Source: Paulownia fortunei (Eukaryota > Streptophyta > Magnoliopsida > Lamiales > Paulowniaceae). From it: a DNA stretch of 64,000 bases. The notes under the pieces are model-generated. The model ran no database searches. It was not told the origin of the DNA and saw nothing but the letters and a program-made list of their open reading frames with translations. The DNA lies in assembly GCA_019321725.1 (NCBI GenBank), contig CM033123.1:566960-630959 (forward strand), read 5' to 3'. Positions 36,394 to 45,860 of the stretch are shown here, piece by piece. Position numbers and translations under genes: made by a program. Within the stretch, counting starts at the first letter, position 1, and every line of letters starts with the position of its first letter.

Positions 36394-36688
36394 TGAGTGC
36401 ACCATTTTGCTCATATCATTAATGCTCATAGTTAATCTTGGCCAGCCACTAATCCATAAGAAAACAGTGACTTATTTACAATATACAAAAGAACTTCTTA
36501 ACCTGATTCTCTTGCAGTAAATCAGGATGTGAAAATGAAGAAATGAAAACTGGTTTACATCTATGGGGTACAGGCCTGACCTTTCTTACTAGATTATTTT
36601 GTTATTCTACTTACTTTATTTCTTTGTTTTTCATATTATGAAACATCGAAAACGTGAGGGCATGAAAACACCTCATCGTTCATTCTAG
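36394..36688 (+). pseudogene. Decayed peptide-gene cassette, unit 3 (internal deletion)
   Basis: Promoter blocks are recognisable: GAGTGCACCATTT near 36394, TTAATCTTGGCCAGCCACTA from 36432, and AACAGTGACTTATTT near 36462 followed by ATATA. The coding part is reduced to 17 codons (36638-36688). An ATG runs directly into a tail ending PHRSF-stop that aligns with the RHSL-stop end of copy 1, including the following TAGGxATG. Signal peptide and spacer are missing. Confidence 0.55.
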
Positions 36689-36951
36689 GAATGTATGCTC
36701 GTCTGCTGTGGTGATGGGAGAATAGGAACGAAGTAAAATTGTTTAACCTTAACGGACCTACAGGAGTGACTGGATACATATGTACATGTAGCATACATGG
36801 AGTATGGAGTATTAGAGTCTGCAATACTCATTACGTTCTCTCTTAGATTGTGAAATAGTCCTCCCTGTGTGTTAACCTGCCATCTTGTCAATATTAGCTA
36901 TTCAAAGATAAGATATGCCCTTGATTGGCAAGGACTTCTTCTTGTCTTGAT

Positions 36952-37056
36952 GTTAAAACTCGCAGTTTCTGAATATGATACATGTATAGGAGAAAGGGAG
37001 TCCTTTGTTTTGATGCTGAAGCAGTTTCTGATCATGCTACATATATAGGAGAAGGT
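36952..37056 (+). repeat. Tandem duplication in the peptide cluster
   Basis: Two imperfect copies of GCAGTTTCTGAxxATGxTAC followed by ATxTATAGGAGAA lie about 58-60 bp apart, near 36962 and 37021. They are noncoding. Confidence 0.6.
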
Positions 37057-37445
37057 TTTATTTTCCATTTTTGTTTTTGTTTCAATTGCAGTTTGCATAG
37101 AGATAACTTGGAGTAATCTAAGTTTGATTGATCAGAAACAAAAGTTTTCTTTTATTAGCTAAACCAATAATTAGGATAAAGTGACAAAATTCCCTAATAG
37201 AACCTTGAATGTGGATGGTATTCAACATTACTTTCAGAGTGTTCAGCACAACTTTTTGGCTATCTTCAGTTAAATTTGAAGGTTATGATGAAAAGTTCCT
37301 CATATATTATTGATCCCCGGTGTCATCCATTGTTTCCCAAGAGGAAACATACTCAAAGTAGATCATATGATTATCAGCATAAAGTTGCCCTAATTGCCAA
37401 TTTTACTCATCATTAATTCTTTGGTGGCTACACGTGCCACTCTCA

Positions 37446-37870
37446 GTGCTCCACTTATGATCATTAGTCCCTTTTAGAAGAGTCTTTCCCCAGATATTAA
37501 TCTTAATCTGCAGAATCATCCATTGCTACCTGTGAAATAATGAAATGGTTACAGTGAAAGGTTGCATAATTCTGAGTGCTCCACTACAAATTGTAATTAT
37601 ATGTCCACTACTTGATGAATAAAAGGCTAACAGCAACTTATTTTCAGTACTATATTAAGGTAGAAACAAAATAAAGAAAGCAGGTACAAGTTGCAAACCC
37701 TAGTTGTCCTCCTAGTCTTATGCACTTTGTTGAATTTTTAGTTGATTGTTTTATTCTTTTATTTACTTACTTTTCTTCTTCTACAGATTATTGGATGAAA
37801 TCTTGGGTTGTTATATCTTTCTTGCCTATGTTTTGATATTTAGGACTATATAGGCTCATAAAAAAATTCC
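37446..37870 (+). pseudogene. Decayed peptide-gene cassette, unit 4 (frameshifted)
   Basis: GTGCTCCACT occurs at 37446 and again at 37576. AACAGCAACTTATTTTCAGT then leads to TATATTAA near 37651. A first exon ends AAGCAG/GTACAAG (donor 37684) and the acceptor TTCTACAG ends at 37786. The ATG at 37795 opens MKSWVVISFLPMF-stop. In another frame, the sequence around TCTTTCTTGCCTATGTTTTG matches the signal-peptide codons of copy 2, so a frameshift has destroyed the gene. Splice sites and promoter survive better than the coding region. Confidence 0.6.
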
Positions 37871-38040
37871 AAAAAAGGATGCTGTTTGGTAATGCAAAAA
37901 TTTTGGGCTATATTGCTTGCATAAAGATCAAAAAGTTAGCATGAAAAGTTCCTAAACTATAATTCATATCTGCAGTATAATTCAAGGGAAGAAAAGTTGC
38001 TATAAGTATCATTTTTAGTCATAATTACTTGTTTCTTGGC

Positions 38041-38310
38041 TACATGATATATGGAATTCTGAGTTTTCTGCCCATCTCATTCGTGCTTAATACATAATTG
38101 CATCACTACATATTGTAAAGTTCTAAAGCCAAATCTTTAAAAGTGCATTGCAAGAAGTGAATATCAAGAAATTAACAGAGTACAGGTAGTATTTGTGGCA
38201 TGGTAAAACCCTATTCTCTGGTGCCTAATAGTAAAATTCTACTTCAGAAATTCAAACTTCTTCCATTGAGTGTAACAATTGATATTTCCCTTTGTTTTAG
38301 GTCATTATTG
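38041..38310 (+). pseudogene. Relic peptide-gene cassette, unit 5 (no coding sequence left)
   Basis: Intron-like sequence from about 38170 (GTACAGGTAGTATTTGTGGC) to a TTTGTTTTAG acceptor at 38300 aligns with the intron of unit 7 (about 40140-40258). Shared stretches include TTGAGTGTAAC.ATT-like and TCAGAAxTT.AAACT-like segments. After the acceptor, GTCATTATTGAT continues into non-coding AT-rich DNA where unit 7 has its ATG. Confidence 0.45.
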
Positions 38311-38805
38311 ATCTAAATATATTAAGAGCATATTGGTTACTAATGTGTCTTGACCTTTAGAAAATGTGAAGATTGTAATTTGCATAATTAAACACCAATT
38401 GCTCAAGTAAAAACCATAATATAGTTCAGAAATTAACTCCCACTCCAAGATAGCTCTTTTGCATGTGATATTTCCTATGGTCAACTAAACCAAGCTAGTT
38501 CGATGAAGTTCCAAAAAAAATAAAAAAATAAACGGAAGAGAAGAAAAGGAGAAAGGAAAAGAGAAAGCAGTGTGAGTAACTTTAGATAACAGTTTTCATG
38601 ATTAATGTTATCAGGATACCATATACTCAAGTCCTATATATGGACGCAAACTTTTCGTGGATATTGATCTTAGTTTGCAGTATCATCCGTGGTTGCTTAT
38701 GAAATGTGGGAGTGAAAGGGTTCTTATTTATCATTCTTAATCATCATTACAACTTAATTATACTGTGGCACAACTTGCCCCAAAGGATCCAGGCAGGCAT
38801 TTTGG

Positions 38806-39300
38806 GTGCTCCACTTCAATCTTAATTATGTGATGATAACCAAAGATTTCATGCATGTTGATCATTCTTGCTTAATTTGGGCCTGCCAGTAATTAATGAA
38901 GAACATTAACTTATTTTTACCAAGTATATAGTTATTCTTACTCTTCTTCAGCAACCGAGTCACCAACAGTAATTCCTGGAAGTGAAAAAAACAAGAAAAG
39001 GCGTGCAAACAGTGCAGCATGAGTTGCGTGCAAACCCTACTAGTTTTTTTTTTTTTTTAAACATTCTGATGCTTCGTGAAAAACAATCTTGGTGGTTTAC
39101 CTTTCTTGCCTCTGTGTTGATCCTGGCGCAGGCTAAAACGCTCCTTTGAAGAATTTTATCATCTTGGTGATGCTAATTTCCTAAGTCTTATGATGATGGT
39201 AAAAAATCAGAAGGCATTGATGCCAACAATGAGTCAGATGAGGGTACTTGTGGAACAGACTTAGAAATCAGCACCATTTCCCTGATAATATTTGGTGAAT
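38806..39300 (+). pseudogene. Decayed peptide-gene cassette, unit 6
   Basis: The promoter retains GTGCTCCACTTCAATCTT (38806), TTAATTTGGGCCTGCCAGTA (38872-38891) and AACATTAACTTATTTTTACC before a TATATA. The coding relic at about 39077-39300 includes TTTCTTGCCTCTGTGTTGAT, which aligns base for base with signal-peptide codons of copy 2. It also has GAAGAATTTTATCATCTTGG, corresponding to KNRHLL, and a later DEGT.GTD-like stretch. The start codon is lost (GTGAAAAAC) and the frame is broken. Confidence 0.6.
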
Positions 39301-40097
39301 TGAATCGAATTAAAGTCACGCTTGCATTGTGTAATGTGGTACCAGATAATGTACATACAAAAATTTAGCATAAATATATTTAGTACAATTTAGAGTAATT
39401 TTATGCACTGTGATTTCTGCAATTGAAATCTAAGTATAGTCCATATATACATAGAAGGGGCTATTTCTTTCACTGCGGTTTGGCAAGAGATTAGGTTGAG
39501 TTACTAACTAAATTTGACTGATCCCATATGCATAGAATTATTGTATGAGCAGGGAACAAGATGTATCTTCTTGCTTGTATGTACATAAAGTTGCACCTTA
39601 ATAAACCAAGAAACTGTTTTAAGCAATATCGTTGGATTCCTACTAGATACATCCTTAAAACCAACCTCACACCATTCCCAAGAACATAGAAGCAACAAGA
39701 AGAGAAAGCCAGCCAAACCAACTCAACTTCCTAAGACAGCTATTGGCATGTAGCACTCCTGGAAAAAGCTACAGGGTCTTGTTTGGAAACCATCCTAAAC
39801 CCTCCTCCCCACAAAATAGAAAGCCCTCTCTTTAAGCTGGACAATGAATCTTGAATGTAATTGGTTTCGACGTTAATTGTACAGTGTTGGAAAAAAGCAC
39901 TTTGGCTATTTTACATATTTATTAAAAAAATTAGCTTGAATAGTTTCCTAATTGTCATTGATCGATTCAATGTTTTTCACCTTGCGGAAACATACGCAAG
40001 GAAAGTGTTATTCACATGATTATAAGCATGAAAGTTACCCAAACCATCAATTTTAATCATAATTACCCCTTTGGTGGGTACATTTAGGGCAATTTAA

Positions 40098-40577
40098 GTG
40101 CTCCACTTCTCTCATTAGTGCTAAGCAATATAGAAAGTACAAGTACTGGCATTGTGAAACTCCAGCCTCTCTAAGTGCAGGATGTTATTTGAACTTACTT
40201 TCAGAACTTTAAACTGTGTTGAATGGAGTGTAACTATTAATCTTTTTCTTTGTTTCAGGTTATTGATAATGAAGATCTTGGCTATTTTCTTTGTTGGCTG
40301 TTTGCTGATATTGGAATATTCCAGGCTCATGCAGAAATATTAATGGTTCCTATCAAGAAGTTTCAGCTTCTTAATGACATAGATCTTGGTCGAAAGGGCT
40401 AGAGCTGCCATTAATGACTATGTTCATGAGGGAAATACTTAAGCTGAAAACGGCCTTGATGGTGAAAAAAAACGACCATCCCAATAACTATGAGGACACT
40501 TCTGGAGCACACTCACACCGTTTGTTCCAGAAGAGGGCAAGCCTAAATACGTTAACCCTCCAGGCCACTTGCACTAG
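40098..40577 (+). pseudogene. Peptide-gene copy, unit 7 (frameshifted)
   Basis: GTGCTCCACTTCT lies at 40098 and the acceptor TTTGTTTCAG ends at 40258. The ATG at 40269 opens MKILAIFFVGCLLILEYS and then stops. One missing base within the signal-peptide region shifts the frame. In the shifted frame, TTCCAGGCTCATGCAGAAAT corresponds to FQAHAE of copy 2, and later codons give VPIKKFQLLND. The 3' end (to TAG 40577) reads PEEGKPKYVNPPGHLH, keeping the KPK and PP landmarks of copy 2 but not the Asp-Tyr. The frame is broken at least once more in between. Confidence 0.6.
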
Positions 40578-40599
40578 GCGCGATTAACTTATGACATGG

Positions 40600-42120
40600 T
40601 GAATTCAACAAGGATCATAAAAATGGTGTCACAAGCATGCATGTAAACTAGCCAAAAACAAGAATACGTAACATATGTATATGCTACATTGAATTAAGTG
40701 TCAGTTTTGTTTGAGTGTGAAGCTGCTTTTGCTATCTATTATGGCTGCTTTGAAATAAGTCCAAGCCATGGTTGGCATGACTTTATGCTTGTTTAAGTGT
40801 AGATATAGTTTTTGAACATGCAAAATTGAAGATGAAAACTGTTGTGGTTAATTTTTCTCATCTAGTGATCTCTTTCTGATCAAATTCTATGTTTGTAGCC
40901 TCATTCAAATCTAGTACTTTTTTGTCTGTATAATTATCTATTAACAGAAACTAAGTTTTAACCCCAAGTCCACATATAAGAGAGAAATATTATCATGAAT
41001 GAGTCATTAGATTTTTTATTTTACATGAATTATACTAAATATATTTTATATTATCATATTCCAAATCTGTATTGGTTGGATCATGCAATACTTGATTTGA
41101 ATATACATATTTTTCATTGGACTGTTATTCAAATTTGGATTCGAATCTTTTATTAGTCACAAAAATTAAATTCTAATGAGATCAGATTCAAATCCAATTT
41201 GCTTAAACATCAGGGCTGTTGGCATCAAGTCGTTTAAGTTGGGCTGAGGTTGGGCCAAAATATCTGGTCCAGGTTGAATGAGACCAAGTTTCTAATTGAC
41301 TAAGCCTTTTTTTTCTCTAAATTGCATTTAGATAAAAAGATTTAAATAAATAATTGTAAATAATTTTATATATAAATTTGACATTCATCACAATACTTTA
41401 AAAAATAAATAAAAATAAAATTTTAATGATTTAAAATCAATTATATCATAATATTATTCAAACAAATTCAATTAATTTGTTATTATGAATTTTAAAATTT
41501 TTAACTTCAAATTCATAAGTCTAAATTTTTTTTTCTTCAGCACTGTATAAAGAACATTGTTATTTGATTGGTCAAATTGAAAAAAAAAAAAATGAATGTT
41601 TTCTTTTACTGCATTTGATATAGTTAAATGTTTTGCATCGACAATCAAATTAAAAATTGAATATAGATCGATATTTCTGTGCAAATTCGATTGTCGGAAT
41701 TTCAAACAAAATTCGTAGAAGAATAAGCAATTTAAGTTTTGATAAATCTTGTTGTTGATAACATGTCGAGTTTAAACTTTTTAAGCTGTTAATGTAAATA
41801 AAAGCCAAATCTAAAATCAAGTGCAGTTCTGAAATCTAATAATACAATATATATATATAAGTAGCCACACAATGCTAGAAGGGCTTTTTCGAGTTTAAAT
41901 AGCACGCTCATTTTATTATTAGATTAACAAAGTAGCTAAACAAACCACACATTGAAAACATTACACTTTTCACGAACTCATAACAATCATACCTCGAATT
42001 CGTGAACCTTATGTCCTTACCATCACTTGATGTTGGTTTCACATTATACATACAAGCAAACCACACAATTTTACACTAATTCAATATCCACAATATCCTA
42101 TATGAATTCACATTTCATTC
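40600..42120. other. AT-rich spacer, no genes seen
   Basis: A weak copy of the 3' repeat follows unit 7 (around 40620-40690). The remainder is AT-rich without coding potential. 41860-42120 probably contains the 3' flank of the inverted peptide gene. Confidence 0.4.
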
Positions 42121-42126
42121 CACGTG

Positions 42127-42226
42127 CGAGAAACACGACTATGAACGAGCACGCTTAGAGTAAATGACAAATTATACGAGAAACACGATTATGAACGAAC
42201 ACGCTTAGGGTAAATGACATGATAGC
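42127..42226. repeat. 50-bp tandem duplication spanning a stop codon
   Basis: CGAGAAACACGA(C/T)TATGAACGA is followed by a matching CACGCTTAG.GTAAATGACA segment. It occurs twice with an exact 50-bp period (42127-42176 and 42177-42226). The second copy includes the last codons and TAA of the inverted peptide gene. Confidence 0.8.
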
Positions 42227-42489
42227 TTGTGATGAAATTTGACTTTAGAGTCGGATTCCATATCATGATCATGAGTAACTTCATCGGATGCCTTAGGAGG
42301 AGCCCTAGCCCGAACTTTATCGTCACCAAGGCAATGAGGACAGCCATTCGGCCCTCCAGGAACAGCTCGGTTCACTTCATTGCCAAGTAGCCTTCGGTTC
42401 TTGCCATGGAGAAGTTTTGCATGGCCTTCGCTAATGTATCCAACCATCAACAGAGAGGCAACAAAGAGAATAACCCAAGTCTTCATCAT
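42205..42489 (-). CDS. Divergent inverted member of the secreted-peptide family (94 aa)
   Basis: A 94-residue precursor starting Met-Met-Lys-Thr-Trp. The signal peptide is at about residues 1-24 (WVILFVASLLMVGYISEGHA/K). The block GKNRRLL directly after it aligns with KNRHLL of the two plus-strand genes. The ATG lies 12 bases after a TTTTTGCAG acceptor (42502), the same architecture as those genes, with a predicted 5'UTR intron 42502-42629. The rest differs. RAVPGGPNGCPH (residues 41-52) resembles a CLE peptide motif (RxVPxGPNPxHN) but with Gly-Cys in place of the usual Pro-x. There are three cysteines overall (two of them CPHC-type) and a His-rich tail, HHKLSCHLP. Extracellular function is inferred from the signal peptide. 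CLE membership is uncertain because the motif is central rather than C-terminal. Confidence 0.7.
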   Translation of the reverse strand: MMKTWVILFVASLLMVGYISEGHAKLLHGKNRRLLGNEVNRAVPGGPNGCPHCLGDDKVRARAPPKASDEVTHDHDMESDSKVKFHHKLSCHLP

Positions 42490-42629
42490 CAAATTAATTA
42501 CCTGCAAAAAGTCATCAAAATTGTTACATGAAAGAAGAAAATTATCACGAATATTTCGAAATTAATGATGAGAAATTTAATTATAATAGAGCATTGTATA
42601 TAAATAAATATACAACATAAGAACTTCAC

Positions 42630-42705
42630 CAGTTTCTTGCTTCTATTGACTTCCTTTAAGTTGTGTATTGCAAGAGAATGGCATCCCAAGTGGGCAATAT
42701 ATATA
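42630..42705 (-). promoter_or_regulatory. TATA box and 5' leader of the inverted peptide gene
   Basis: A TATATATATT run at 42696-42705 (minus strand) is followed by a leader ending AACTG/GTGAAG, which gives the predicted donor at 42629. The GTGCTCCACT and TTGGCCTGCC blocks of the plus-strand cassettes are not evident here. Confidence 0.5.
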
Positions 42706-42749
42706 GTGCAAGCGAAAAAACAAAAAAGATTAATTTGATTCAAATTGAA

Positions 42750-45720
42750 ATCATTAACTAATAGACACGTATGGACTAAGAACTTACAAGACTTAGATTA
42801 TTAAAGCATCTTCCTTGGTGTTTCGTCCACAAAATAATTACAATTATATGTAATGCTAACCCCTCTTTTGGGGGTTAATTATAATTAATGTGTGTTTATT
42901 GCATTATGGACATCCACCCAACACTTTAAACCAATAATTAATGCTAATTGCTTGTTTTTCGAATACTTTAATATTATTTCTTTTGGAAAATGCAAAGAAA
43001 GAAAGGAGAGTGGAGGACACCTTCCCGGAATGTTCGAGCAAAAGTAATCATGATTAAGAATTTAAGAAGAGATAATAATACTTTTTTCAAAATGTTTATT
43101 GGGTGTTGTTGATCGTTCAATTTTTTACTGCAATATTTACAATACATTGCACTTAATAATAGTAGTTATATATCATAATTGGAAAATTTTTTATCTTCAA
43201 AATTGTCAAAAGAATTTATATATAAATTAATAAATCAATTAAAAAATTTAAATAATTGAACATTAGATATTTTAGGAGATTGGTTTATTACATAATCAAA
43301 TCAAATCAAATACAATTTTAAATTTAATAAGAAATTTCGAGCAAAAATGTATTATTTTATTTGAAGCAATGCATTTAGACTAATAAATTTTGGGATAAGA
43401 ATTAAAAGAGGGTCTGTCACTAAAGTAGCAGGCAAGTTCCCCCCTAACATCTCAAAGTGCCTTACCCAGTCATGTAAACGAAACGAGAAAGTGATGCATA
43501 TATTAATGAATCAATTGTGCAAGATTCTTCAAGAAATCTACACTAAAAATTATCATCTATGTAGAATTATTAATTGATGTACATAATATAAATATTACAT
43601 TTGTAGTACGCAAATGATGTACATAAAAATGCTAGCGATATATTGCCATTATGCCCTTAAATTACAATTGTCGTACGCCCACTAGACAAGTAGTACAAGA
43701 TTTTATGTTTTGGTATTTCATACTAATTGAAAATGCAGTACAATTCTTTAAAGAAAAAGATTCTATGTTTAATGTATACAAATATATTATAAATTTTAGT
43801 TATAAGTTAAAAAAAATAAAAATAAAAAATATACAAATTCGTAGATATATAGATAAAATATAAATATAAATATAAAAAAATTATTGTGAGCAAAAATACA
43901 GCTTATTTTGATATTATTTTATATGAATTATATTTATACTTATTTTTATAGGATACAAAAATTATTATATATATATATATATTCTTTTATAATAATATGT
44001 TTATAATTATTTAATAATAATTAGTATATTAATAAGTTATTAAGATTTTTTATTTTTTTATGATATGAAATTTGTACTTATAAATTACTTTGAAATACTT
44101 TTTAGATTATATTTAAATATTATATATATTTATTAAAATAAAATATTATTCATCAAATATTATACAGAGTAAATATAATATATGTACTAAATATTTCTCC
44201 TTAAAAGTAAGTATGAAGTATTATACAATAATTCAGAATGTATATAAAGAAAAAAAAAATACTTTTAATTATTCATATATAGATGTAGTATATGAATATA
44301 ACATGAATTTTAACTAATATTGTAATTCTCCATACCCTCTAACTCAATTCATAAATACTCTCCCAGCTAATGGTAAAAGGTAAGTTTGGAATTTTTTATT
44401 ATTCTCAACATATTAATTTTTTTGAGTTCTTTACAAGCCGAAAATCCTCCCAACTCCTGAAGATTTGTCGTGCTTAAGGTCAAGCTACTCATTTCATCCT
44501 TCTCACTCCTTTCAAACAAATTTCTACAATGGAGTACTGCTCTCTTATCTTAAATAAGTGCTGAAAAGTTCAATTCAAGACAAAGAAAGAAAAAAAGTGG
44601 ATTTAATTTTAACAGCCGAAACAGTAATAATGAAAATAGTCCCTTCCTAGTGAGATTATACAAGCAAATGTCCGAATCAAGCTAAGGCTTGAAAAAATAA
44701 AAAATAAGATGGGATAAGACTTGACAGTGGAATGCCCATATATCAGAACGAAAAAACTTGAATAAGAAAAATCTTTCAAATAGTGAATTATTCGACTTGA
44801 TGGATGATTTTCTACTCTAAGAATTTAACTTAGCCACTTCAATGCCTGCTTTATGTCATCCTAGTCTCATTTGTTCTTGAAGGACTCAAAATCACTTTTA
44901 ATCATCCTTTCATTAGTATTCAATTGGTCAACTAACATGGTAAACCTCCTTTTCTTTTCCTTTTTTTTTAATAAATGAGAAAATCCAAACATCTCATCCG
45001 AACAAGAAAAAATTGAACTCAAAATTTATCCCGCACTCATCTAAATTGAGAACTCGCCCCACGTCCAAAATCCTACGAGTCAAACCTAAATGAACCCCCC
45101 AACTTGCTCCTAATAAAATTTGACCATTTTTAAATTTATATAACTTTTTTTTTGTATGATTATTGAATTTTGATATTATTGACTTGATATTTATGATAAA
45201 GTGTATTTTTAATGTTTTTTAATTACTAAATATAATAATAACACTAATTTATAGGAGATTAACATAACTAAATTATGTATCCCACTATTTTAAAATATCT
45301 TATGTAACATGACTATAGTTTTTCAAAATTGGGTTGTATATAAACTAATTAAAATATTTTTGAATTAAAACTAAAATATAGAAATAATTTTTAAATTGAT
45401 CTAATAATATTGTAATGTGCATAGTCATTTAATTTAAAAATTAATAAAATTAAATTAATTAATAATAATAAAATATTTTTATATTAAATAATAATAATAA
45501 TAATAATATGTGGTGAATTTGGTGCGGAAAATCCGTTGCCCAACCAAACCAAACTAGATTTAAAAAATTAAAATTTATATCCATCTAAACAAATTTAAAC
45601 CCATCTCAAATAAAATAAATTTATTACGGATCGCAATCCGAACCCATCAATTGCCATCCTAAACGCAACCAATATACATGAGGCAATCTCCGTGGTTTCC
45701 ATATCCTACAACTTAATCCG
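42750..45720. other. AT-rich intergenic region, no genes seen
   Basis: Extremely AT-rich with (TA)n near 43968-43981 and (AAT)n near 45486-45508. The open frame 43651-43863 (+) is low-complexity and unlikely to be coding. No transposon termini were recognised. Confidence 0.5.
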
Positions 45721-45740
45721 ACGGTGTAGATCATCTACAT

Positions 45741-45750
45741 TTTGGCGCCA
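45741..45750 (+). promoter_or_regulatory. E2F-type site upstream of SLD5
   Basis: TTTGGCGCCA fits the plant E2F consensus TTTSSCGC exactly. It lies about 110 bp before the SLD5 ATG, where S-phase replication genes usually carry such sites. Confidence 0.65.
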
Positions 45751-45860
45751 TTTCATTATCCTCTCACCTCACTTAAAATAGCCCAAAAGAAAAAGATTTT
45801 TTTTTTTTTTTTTCCACTCATCCAGAATCAGAGCGAACAAGAAAGAAGGGATTTTATCCC

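Noticed and set aside
42750..45720. LTR retrotransposon or transposase remnants
   Set aside because: No long terminal repeats, primer-binding site, or reverse transcriptase, integrase or transposase motifs were seen in any frame here or elsewhere in the window.
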